A DNA stretch of 64,000 nt from Lepidonotus clava (taxonomy: Eukaryota > Annelida > Polychaeta > Phyllodocida > Polynoidae), in NCBI GenBank assembly GCA_936440205.1, contig OW387148.1, positions 11,959,961-12,023,960 on the forward strand, read 5' to 3'. How positions within the stretch are numbered: position 1 is the stretch's first letter; the number at the start of each line of letters is the position of its first letter. Shown here piece after piece: positions 9,247-18,365 of this stretch. A program made the translations under genes and the position numbers. A model generated the notes under the pieces. That model searched no databases, had not been told where the DNA came from, and was given only the letters and a program-made list of their open reading frames with translations.

Positions 9247-9279
9247 GCGTCAGACTGGGTTTCAAACCCAGTCTGACGC
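9247..9279. repeat. Longest perfect dyad (33 nt) and degenerate neighbours
   Basis: Arms of 16 bp (GCGTCAGACTGGGTTT and its exact reverse complement) around one central C at 9263. Degenerate copies follow at about 9295-9318 and 9358-9381, where only the left half is kept and the right half reads AAGCCCGCC or AAACCCGCC. Confidence 0.93.
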
Positions 9280-9381
9280 TGAAAAAAAGGTTGGCGTCAG
9301 ACTGGTTTTCAAGCCCGCCGATATTATTTATTTAAAATTATTTAATTAACTATACCATTAGACTTGGTGTCAAACCCGCCG

Positions 9382-9745
9382 ATGTATTTTGCGAAACTGT
9401 TTCATAAATTCCCCCTTCAGTCTCGTGCTTACTTAGTCTATATCGTATATTAGCAATAAATGACTACATGATTAGAGATTAGACTGCTCAAATCCTCCAA
9501 TAGATTCTGCGTAAGTATGGCGTACATTCAAAGTTATTGATCTCGTAACTGAATGACTAGATGATTCATATAGTTAGTGCACAGATAACAACAAGTTTTT
9601 TCAAATTCAAACAAATTATTATTAATAAATAAATATATACAATCATTGACAAAGGCGATAAAAATATTTACAAACTATTTATAGACTATTTACAGAATAT
9701 ATATATATAATTTATTTACAAATTTACAACAAAAACAAAAAACAA
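9382..9745. other. AT-rich gap between genes C and D; gene D poly(A) signal
   Basis: No gene seen. On the minus strand AATAAA (plus-strand 9711-9716) lies about 30 nt after the gene D stop, a normal place for a poly(A) signal. Further AATAAA-like repeats occur on both strands near 9620-9640. No histone-type hairpin is present here. Confidence 0.6.
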
Positions 9746-12081
9746 CTACACTGCGAGCGACCCGAGCCGCACCATTGTAAGGGTCATAGGGGCGGCCCCG
9801 CCACCCTCCCGGTCCTCAGAGGGGTCGTCCCCATCCGGTCGCGAGGGGGCTGCGTCGGGTGGGGGGACATACGACTCTTCTTCTTCTTCTGGTTCTTCTT
9901 CTTCTTCCTTCTCCATCTCCTCCACGACCTTCCCTGTAACAAATAGAAATAACAAAAATAATTAGTATCGTCAGACTGATGTTGAAAGCCGGCGACCGAA
10001 CTAGACTGGGTTTCAAACCAAGATTTCTTTTCAACTAGGCACATACAAACTACCAGCTTTACGTTTTGGGGAATATTCTTATTTAGCACATTAGCATTGG
10101 TACCTTTCACTATACACTCGGACGACTAGCTTGGAGCAATAAATGAGAGTGGTCCTATCTAACATAAACTTACCAGACTTCTTGGCCCTCTTTCGGGTAC
10201 CCTGGCCGGCCCGTCGACGCTGCTTCTTTGAGGGGAGTGGTATGGGTCTGGTCTCATACCCCGCGATTGCTGAAATGGAAAACAATTTGGATTAGGCATG
10301 GACCACAGTTTTTTCATTTAAAAGAATCTATACACAGATTTACTACCTCTGACTGAAAGCAGTTCTATCAGGACATTAACCATTCTTCCGTTGGTTAATA
10401 ACTTAGGCACTAGGGGGCACCAGCGGTTAAACATTAAATCATACATTTTTGTTGTTACCATTACCATCACAGCGTCAGTATTCATGTTTTTTAAACAAAA
10501 GAATGCATTACTGGGGCATAACACGATTACAGGAGAACCTATAAAGACTTAGTTATACTTACGTTTGTGCTTGAACATACGCGCCGGTATGCCCTGGTCG
10601 CGCAGTCGGGCAGCAGACGACTGTCTGTCATTGAAGTTTTTCAAGGCACGAGCTTCCGCTTCCTCAGGGGTTTCGGGGGCCCCGCGTACCTTAGGTACGT
10701 ACTTCTCCTGTAAACAGAAACAATAGAAATTACTTGACGAACTAAATTAATGTTATATTATTTACTATAACCGTCACCGTCCCTCTTAGCGCTAATATTG
10801 ATATCCGGGGTTGAAACCCAGTCTGACCACAGAATATTGATATCCGGGTTTGAAACCCAGTCTGACCACAGAATATTGATATCTGGGTTTGAAACCCAGT
10901 CTGTTTGACAACCAGTCTACCACAAAACAATTGAAAAAAAAAAAATATATAAAGATGAACTCACTCGGGCATGTTGGGCTCTCCGCTCCCTCGCCGGCTC
11001 CGTCCGCTCCGCCGTTGCGGGGGACAGCGCCCGGTTAGGGCCCCGGCGGCCCGGCTGTACTGGAGGCACCCCGAACACCTGCAAGCGTTAGGGTGAGGGT
11101 TATTATGTCCGCTTCAAACCTGGTCTGGTGGTACCATTAATTTGACTTTATACTTTAACCTACTATTAAATTAGACGGGATTGACAGGGCGACATGGTTA
11201 ATTCTTACTACGAGAGTGGAACATCGCCACTTATTAAAAATAGGCGACACACGCGCCACTAAACCCCCACCCCCTAACCCCAAACACCCCGCCCCACGTA
11301 CCCCACATTCCGTACATCTTAACGCTAATATTGATATCCGGGTTTGAAACCCAGTCTGACCACACAACTAATTCGCCGTGTTTGAAACCCAGTCTACCGC
11401 CGCCAGATACACCTTCAGGCCTACCGCCTGACACAATCTTTGTTTCAGACACAGTCTAACAATAAGGCTACGACTACTTTGAAACACAGTCTACAGAATT
11501 ATGCTATTGAAACCCAGTCTAAAACCAAAAATTTTAATTTTACTTACTATCGGGATATTCTGTCGGCCGGCCTGGGTGACCCGACGGGCGTACTCCGGGG
11601 TTGGGGGCCGGCCCTGGGCACCCTGGGCACCCTCCGGTGTTGGGGGCCGGGCCCCCTCCTTCTCCAGCTCCGGCTCCGTCTCCTCCGGCTCCTGCTCCTC
11701 TGTCTTGGCAGCACTCCTGGCGGCCCTCTTGCGGGCCCTTTTGGCGGCCCTCCGGGCGGCCCTCCTGGCGGCCTTGCGGGCCCGTTTTTCACGTTCCCCC
11801 TCCGACACACTGGAACTGCCCTCGCTGTCCTCAGGCGCCGGGTCCCGCTCCCCCGGGCCCGGGCTACCGCCCTCCGACGCGTCGCCGTCCTTCCGGGCCG
11901 GCCTACCGCCCCCCTCCGACGCGTCGCCGTCCTTCCGGGCCTTCCTTCTCCTTTGCCTGACCTTCTGTCGTTCCTCCTCCTTGCTGGGATCAAACAGGTC
12001 GGCCACGAATTGGTGCGTGGCACCCTCCGGCCCGGAGGACGGTGACGACAGATCCGCCAAGTTGAAGTTAGATCCGGACAT
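9746..12081 (-). CDS. Gene D: five-exon gene for a highly charged 358-residue protein
   Basis: Exons on the minus strand: 12081-11548, 11078-10965, 10707-10563, 10269-10174, 9933-9746. All four introns are GT-AG with strong donors (GTAAGT three times, GTGAGT once). The summed exon length, 1077 nt, keeps one frame from ATG to TAG, which is strong evidence for the model. I recognise no domain. Residues 48-58 and 62-72 repeat ARKDGDASEGG, 99-126 form an Arg/Ala/Lys-rich basic block that could be a nuclear localisation or DNA/RNA-binding region, and RPPTPE occurs twice (145-150, 158-163). The fourth exon is again basic (SKKQRRRAGQ, TRKRAKK). The last exon has a Glu-rich run. Likely intrinsically disordered and nuclear, by composition only. 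Introns 1 and 2 are full of dyads. Confidence 0.83.
9960..10025. repeat. Degenerate dyads in gene D intron 4
   Basis: GTCAGACTGATGTTGAAAG near 9970 and CTAGACTGGGTTTCAAACC near 10000 keep the left half only. Confidence 0.6.
10800..10925. repeat. Dyad cluster in gene D intron 2
   Basis: Three tandem copies about 40 bp apart, each with AATATTGATATC before a GGGTTTGAAACCCAGTCTG (or GGGGTTGAAACCC) core, then a partial fourth copy (ACCAGTCTACC). The same GCTAATATTGATATCCGGG leader precedes the copy at 11337 in intron 1. Confidence 0.88.
11330..11525. repeat. Dyad cluster in gene D intron 1
   Basis: Copies at about 11337-11362, 11376-11398, 11438-11460, 11474-11493 and 11505-11522. Most keep only the right half (GAAACCCAGTCTA or GAAACACAGTCTA). 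Confidence 0.85.
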
Positions 12082-12096
12082 GTTAGTTGAGACAAG

Positions 12097-12142
12097 GTCA
12101 GACTGGGTTTGAAACGCGGTCGGCTGCGGGCCCTTATATATG
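12097..12142 (-). promoter_or_regulatory. Gene D promoter: TATA box with a dyad in the leader
   Basis: On the minus strand TATATAAGG (plus-strand 12134-12142) lies about 53 nt before the ATG. A dyad copy (plus strand GGTCAGACTGGGTTTGAAAC, 12097-12122) falls between the TATA box and the ATG, at or just after the likely start site. A protein bound to it could repress transcription. Confidence 0.55.
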
Positions 12143-12267
12143 GCCCCCGGGGGTGGGGTGACGCCACGCCTGATGACGTGCCCTTATTAGGGAAAAGTCG
12201 GCGCTGATATCGTGGGAAAGCCACGAAGAACGAATCTGACGTCAGCAAGGTGTCCCAGTTATTGGCT

Positions 12268-12560
12268 TCTTTGCCAAATTGTAGTACTGATTTGGTAATG
12301 AAGACTGGCTTTGAAACCCAGTCTAACTCCAAAAAATAATGTTAGACTTGGTTTGAAACCCAGTCTGACCGGAATAAAGACGACACGTAAAAATTTCTTT
12401 GCCAAATTGTAGTACTGATGTAGTACGACAATCGATAATGAAGGCTGGCTTTGCAACCCAAAGACAAAGTGTTAGACTTGGTTTGAAACCCAGTCTGACC
12501 GGAATCTAGTCGACACGTAAAAATTTATTCATGGCCGTATTTGAAACCCAGTCTAACTTA
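12268..12560. repeat. Tandem duplication of dyad pairs upstream of gene D
   Basis: Two copies of about 125-130 bp (12268-12395 and 12396-12522). Each begins CTTTGCCAAATTGTAGTACTGAT, holds two dyads (core GGCTTTGAAACCCAGTCTAA, then GACTTGGTTTGAAACCC) and ends in GACACGTAAAAATTT. A further right-half copy lies at 12535-12557. Confidence 0.88.
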
Positions 12561-12691
12561 GGCGGTAATACTAGCGACCGAAGGCGGGGGCCTAACCACA
12601 CTTCGTTTGGGGCGCCGCGTCTGAAACCCAGTCTACCACCCTACACCCGAACTGCCTAACCACATAAAAGTCATATGGACTAACGCCAATA

Positions 12692-12722
12692 GGTCAGACT
12701 GGGTTTCAAACCCAGTCTGACC
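12692..12722. repeat. Perfect 31-nt dyad
   Basis: Arms GGTCAGACTGGGTTT and its exact reverse complement, with one central C at 12707. Other partial copies nearby are at 12615-12637 and 12874-12902. Confidence 0.93.
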
Positions 12723-12739
12723 GCGTTTGAAAAAAAACA

Positions 12740-13084
12740 AAAACACGTGTGCAAAAAAGTTAGGCCGAGAGAAGGGAGGGGGGGGGGGAGGGACCGAGCG
12801 AGGGGGCGGAGAGACCGTGCGGGAAATATCCTCCCGGGCAGTCGGACCGATAGGTTCGGCCACCACGCTGGCGGGTTAGACTGGGTTTGAAGGCCGGTCT
12901 GCGCCACAAGCACGGTCTAGGCCTAAGCCTGACGGGGGCGTTTTTAGACACTTCTAGCAACCGCGGTTTTGTTTGTACAACAGTTTAGTGGACCGAGGGC
13001 GACCGACCCGGCGGCCTAATCCCCCACCCCCCGTCCACCTACTTAACCTCAATGTTGTGATACGTTGACTAGCGAGCGGCAGTC
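12740..13084. other. GC-rich right end of the element, no gene
   Basis: A G-run tract (12778-12790), CG-rich sequence and one degenerate dyad. No gene is supported. The proposed inverted end CTAGTCAACGT is on the minus strand of 13062-13072. Confidence 0.5.
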
Positions 13085-13419
13085 AGACCGGCCCTCATTC
13101 TATGAGTCCTTAATCCGGGAATTTGGTGTATATAAGTGGCGCTGCAGTATATAAGGTGTCAAAAGTATAAACTCTTCCTCAGGAACAGATAAGGGATTCC
13201 TTAAAGAGCCGGGGAGGGGGGGGATATCAACACAAAGGATAATAAATATTAAAACGGTGTGAATTTGGGTGGAAATGCATTGCATGTTCCCCTCTGAGTA
13301 TTTTTTCTAGTTTAGGTCCTCCAAAAGGAAGCGAGTTGGGGGGGGGGGAGTAGGGTCTGGACCCCCACAGCCAGATCCGGCTCTGTGCCTGCCAACGTCC
13401 AGCGCTTCACGACCTGTGG

Positions 13420-13985
13420 CCCATTGCACAATAGAGTTTCGTTGTTAGGATCAAACAAAGATATCTTTGTTAAAGATATCTTTGTTATGATTTTACAAAC
13501 AGTAAAATCTCTGGTTCTAATGAATGAAATTGAATTCTGTAAATTCATGTAAAAAGGAAAAAAATTAAGGACAAATCAGTAAAAGTTACAGCTCTCTGGC
13601 TGCATTCTAAATATAGAAAAACAATGTGTATAAACCATCCTTGTTACGAAAATATTAGTTTTTTTCAAAAGAATTATTTTCGTTGTTACGAACCCATTGT
13701 GCAACGGGCCACTGGTATCTGAGTCCTTGTTATGAAAATTTTTGTTGTTACGAAAATAGTAAAATCTCTGGTTCTAATGAATGAAATTGAATTCTGTGAA
13801 TTGATATATAAAGGGAAGACATTAGAAACAAATCAGTAAAAGTTAAAGCTCTTTGAAGGCATTCTAGTTATAGAAAAAAATTGTTTCAAAATGGTCGTTG
13901 TTACGATAAAAGTAACAACGATAGGCATCATTAAGAAAATTAATTTTGTTGTTACGAAACTCATTGTGCAGCGGACCACTGGAGT
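13420..13985. repeat. Direct repeat, two copies of about 260 bp
   Basis: Copies at about 13440-13715 and 13735-13985 share GTAAAATCTCTGGTTCTAA, CAAATCAGTAAAAGTTA, GTTGTTACGAAAA and an ending like CATTGTGCAACGGGCCACTGG. Their CCACTGG ends suggest tandem copies of a small dispersed element. Confidence 0.8.
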
Positions 13986-15225
13986 TATTGTGTGGAGGTT
14001 ACAGGTGGTGGTCCAGGAGCTGTCCCAGGTGACCAGTGTCCCCGGCTTTGTCTGCAAACAGACCTGCTCTTCACTAGGACAAAGGGATATGTCTCACACC
14101 ACCTGTGTCTGCCTCTCGAATATCAACCTGGCATCTGAAGAATTGAATGACTTATAATATTATGGCATGTTGGATACATAGAAATATAGACACAAGTGCA
14201 TATACATAAACATAGAAGCAAAATATGCATGTCTACATCTATGCATATATATACACACACCCTTGCATACATTACGTACTACTCAAGGATATAAATCCCT
14301 TTCACCATTACAAATATATAACTATATAGTTTATATACTGTACTAGAATATCTTTATCAAGCTGGTATATCACACTCTATGCAAGAGGAAGACCAGAGTT
14401 CATTTTTTGATCTTGTTACAGTATAATAAAGAAACATAAATAAAGTATAATATGTGACAGTCTATGGGATTTCCAGCCTTATGGAAATACATATTCATGG
14501 CTCTAGAGCCTATATTTAGCTTAGAAATCATAAAAATAAGAAAAAGAAGCTATGTTTGTGCTATAAATGAAATTTTCCATAGTTTTCATTATAATCATGA
14601 AAAAATTAGGATTTTTTCGCATTCCGTTGCCATGGTTATCGGAATGTTGATAGAAGGCCAAACTTGCTGATAATGCTGATATGCAAATGAGGATTTCCAT
14701 GGTAACCATGGAACAAACTTAAGTTTCCAAAATTTGAATTCTGAATTAAGGAACTGCTTGGCTACATTCTGCGAAAAACAGATTGTGAATATCTTAAATA
14801 GAATGGAAATGGCAGTATGTTTCATGAAATCATATTTGGGATTTCAATTTTTGGCTCAGATTATCTACGTTATATCATTATAGATACCAAAGACTGGTCA
14901 ATTCTAATATATTTAGTACATCTGACTTCGTGTCTTCAAATTATCATAACTTTTTTCCTAATTAGAATATTTACATAATTCTTTCAGTATTGGATTCCCC
15001 AAGACATCTTCCTTATTCAATATTCCAGGCCATAAGACTGCTTTTCGCAGAGGATATGAAAGTGGCGTATTCATGATCGCTTATTTATCAGTTTTCCATT
15101 ACCAACCGATATAACAACATCTATCATTGGTTGTAGACGTACAAACAATACTTTGACCCACACTTTCTCACCTTTTCTTCCATCTTTCTATAATTTCTCT
15201 GGGTTAATGTGTTTATGCACATATT

Positions 15226-15257
<32 letters not shown>

Positions 15258-16060
15258 ATGTATATATACACTGTACATGCACACATATGCCTGTATACCC
15301 CTGTATGTGTTTGTGTGCATGTGTGTGTGTACGGCTACCAATACACTTACACGTTGTGGGGAGAGGACCTCCCCAGCAAACAGGACACGTGTATTTACCA
15401 GTTTGCCACGTGTTAAATTAATGTAATACTGGTGTTTTGGTAATACTGGAGTAATGTCAGTACATTAGCAGGTTTATCCATGGGTTTTCACATAGTAATA
15501 CGCCTATGTAAGTTCACTGAATGAAACACTATTTATGTTAATAATATGCTCATATTCAACAAAGCAAGTCTAAATTGACATTTTCTTATGTGAATTAATG
15601 TTTTGATATTTTAGTGTCTTTCTAGTTACATTCTGGTGTAGTGACAATCTCCAAGTAAAACATGTATATTACACTAGTTATAACACGTGTTATTATCATG
15701 TAATACTGGTGTCATGTTAAACTGTGAGTATTACCTAGGAAAACCATCTTACTATGACGCCAGTTTTTGACACATGTAATTTCAGAGTATAACATGTATT
15801 CTGCACAGGTTTTCCCTGAGATTTTCACTGAAAAAACACAAAGACATCCTCTGGAAGTTGAGATCTAAACACCAGAATTTCACTGTGTAAACTCTTCTAA
15901 AACTGGTAGTGTATTATTATGTCCATTTCTAAGGATAAAAATCATGGTAACAAAATGAATAGAAATAGATCTCACTATTTAGGATATATAACTGGAAGGC
16001 TTGTTAATAAGTACCTATGTCCTATAAGGTATAAGTAGAATGTATTTGATTCTCTCCTCA
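13986..16060. other. Intergenic, no gene supported
   Basis: AT-rich. A (TA)n/(TG)n microsatellite lies at about 15225-15270. Nothing else I can interpret. Confidence 0.55.
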
Positions 16061-16065
16061 AGCCT

Positions 16066-16140
16066 ATTCTGCATAGCTTAGTGGCAGAGCACTGGCTTCA
16101 TCTGTGAGGGGTCCAGGGTTCGAATCTCCACTGTTTTCTT
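16066..16140 (+). other. Degenerate tRNA-like sequence (SINE head or tRNA pseudogene)
   Basis: An A-box-like TAGCTTAGTGGCAGAGCA and a B-box-like GGGTTCGAATC are spaced as in a tRNA. The anticodon-loop position would read CAT. The acceptor and T stems do not pair well, so it is not a functional tRNA. Confidence 0.6.
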
Positions 16141-17490
16141 ATGATAGACAGCAAAAAACATGAGTTTTCTCTATCAAAACTTGTGTCAAAAACTCGTGTT
16201 TAAAACACGTTGTAAACACCAGAAATGTAGTCCACAGAATCCCGAGTAGTACACGTGTTTAAAACACGTGTTTGGCTTCCTGGATCCCGTGCCTGCAACG
16301 TTCACATCACGGGTGTTTGTTACCTGGGTCAGTACCGTCTACATATATATTTGTATACTCATATGTATATATATTCGACCAGTTCTGACTTTTGTACATC
16401 AAACCACTATAAAGATCTACAGTTACAGGGGCGTGGCTCGAGTTTCTTCAAAGGAGAACATATGTATTTTTAGCTTATCCCCTCCTCTTACATCTCCTCC
16501 TAAGTGTTGGTCTTTGTGGCCCAAAGAAAACTGTTGTATAAAGTATCTAATCAATTCAGTTTTTAAACTGAACGTTTTATTTATAACCAAGTTACCGAAG
16601 AACTCTAAGAGTTTGTAGGATAAGAGGATGTCCTCAGGTGAGCGTTGGGTAAATGGAAATCTCTAACCCTTTTAGTAATTTCTACTTCAAAATAACAGGC
16701 CATGTTAAGTAATCTAACCAACCCCAATTCACGGGGTGCCAACCCCAATTCATTCATGGTCGATCATATACATGTTGATTCTTACTTGGGAATAACCATG
16801 GTCTCAAAACTAAATATCAAGCTGTCTTACAGAGAGGTGAAACAAATCATCGGGTATAAGATTTTAAAACTCTATAAATCAAGAAATTTCATATACGAAG
16901 AAAACGACAATCAGGATATATCAGCAGATAATTCTCCCATACTTGGATTATGCTGATTTTGTTTTAATATTATTTTTACTGGGCTACAAGAAAGCAACAA
17001 ATTAATGCATGCCATATATTTAAAAGTTTTTGGAGGTTGTTAATATCAAATCACTGGGAGATATCAATTGCTATTGCTACTGTCCATTATATAATTGGAG
17101 TTGAGCACTGATTTGGGATTCGTAAATCTTTTTAGCTTAATTTATAAAATCTTCCAATTTTGTGGAAGACCAATTAGAAAAGCACTTCCATAGTCCAATA
17201 ATGCCAGGAATATAGATACACACAAAGTCGGAGCAGGGAATTAAGTTATTTGTCTCTTTACAAGGCACAATATGCTCAATTTGGGGTTTGCCAGTTTATA
17301 TTAGGTATTTTTGAAATTACATTTCATATTTAGAGCAATGTCACTCATAACTCCAAGACATTTCAAATTAGAAACATAAATCAGCCGTATGTCATTTATT
17401 TTTGTACAATTATTTTTCTTGAAATCAATTACGTCCACATATCTATTTTTTGAGATTGGTTTTAGTGACGTTAATTGATAATTCATTTTC
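16141..17490. other. Intergenic, no gene supported
   Basis: Repeated ACACGTGTTTAAAACACGTG palindromic stretches occur near 16190-16272. Short frames near 16702-16956 (+) and 17301-17507 (-) have a faint LINE reverse-transcriptase flavour (YLGI, LKCLGV) but are too weak to call. Confidence 0.4.
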
Positions 17491-17494
17491 TCCG

Positions 17495-18365
17495 GCATCG
17501 CTCTCACAATGCTGTTGCCTCCGGTCAGGCCCGGAGTGATAACTTGGTCATTTAGGCAGAGATCACCATTGAGCTATAGTGGAAATCGGTACCAGATTGA
17601 GATTTTGGAGGAATTGTCAGATGCAAACCAAATTATAGGTGAAGATTGTAGTTTTAACATAGCCTTTCTATGATATCTAGGTCGCCAAGTCATCAGCTTG
17701 GAGATTGATGCTTGTCCATATTTGGTCATATCAGGGGGTCAACCTCAAGTCCCCTGAGCAGAGAGTGCAGAAACCAGCATAACTTTCCCACAGTTGATCT
17801 GGTTGATTGGTACGTTCTGCCCAATGCTGGCTGAAGCATTCACCATCCACATACTCAGTCATCTTTTGTATCTTTGTATCAGCATAAATTCTGCTTGGAG
17901 AGAGTCCCAATTTTCGGGGATACCACAAGCAGCCCCAGACTTGCCAGCAGACTAAGTCTGTTGAGTTCAGACCCACCATCTCCCAAGTGAGTCTGTAAAC
18001 CGGCAACCATTTTAGGTGGAATTCCCACCCAAATCCCGGCATGCTTTGCAGCAGCTGGTTCATGGCAGGTAGGACCATAAACCAGCCAGTACCCAAACAA
18101 CCATCAAAGGGGTTCCCCATGTCATTTATAGAGGGCCAATAAAAGAATTCCTTCATTTTTAGTGGCCACTAGTAGCCATAGACTCTTGTGGGTGTGAGGA
18201 CCTATTAATAGTATCATTCTCTGGCATCACTGTCTCGATGCCTTTGCCTCCGGTCAAGCCATGAGGGATAACTTGGTCATTTAAGTTCCATTCAGATTCA
18301 GATTCCGGACCAGATATGGACTATATATTAACACTCAGAGGACATCTAGGTCGATATAAAATGAA
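17495..18365. repeat. Pair of dispersed repeat copies
   Basis: About 17495-17700 and 18215-18365 share GGCATCRCTSTC, then TTGCCTCCGGTCA, then GATAACTTGGTCATTTA and a CCAGAT-rich tail. The sequence between them holds a 141-codon minus-strand frame (17731-18156) that I do not recognise and do not call as a gene. Confidence 0.6.

Larger units (their letters stand above)
4156..13084. mobile_element. Candidate novel MULE-related DNA element carrying genes A-D
   Basis: About 8.9 kb set apart from its surroundings by four compact genes, frequent GCGCGC-rich stretches and some 40 or more copies of one dyad repeat not seen elsewhere in the window. Proposed ends: an 8-bp direct repeat AGACCGGC lies at 4148-4155 and 13085-13092. 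Just inside each copy, at equal 12-nt spacing, the two ends carry CTAGTCAACGT in inverted orientation (4168-4178; minus strand of 13062-13072). MULEs usually make 8-10-bp target duplications and gene C encodes a MULE-type domain, so the parts agree. Caution: AGACCGG also resembles a half of the internal dyad, so the ends could be coincidental. A domesticated gene cluster is the main alternative. Confidence 0.5.

Noticed and set aside
11440-12332. Several long frames overlapping gene D exon 1 on both strands
   Set aside because: GC-rich coding sequence opens other frames. Only the 12081-11548 frame joins four more exons in phase and starts after a TATA box.
4427-12902. CRISPR-like array of repeated dyads
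   Set aside because: Spacing is irregular, copies lie in promoters and introns, and the DNA is eukaryotic.
4156-13084. An integrated DNA virus
   Set aside because: No capsid, polymerase, packaging enzyme or integrase of viral type is seen. The MULE-type domain makes a DNA transposon simpler, though a distant viral source of genes A, B or D cannot be excluded.
17731-18156. 141-codon minus-strand frame
   Set aside because: It lies between two dispersed repeat copies; no recognised domain or splice signals.
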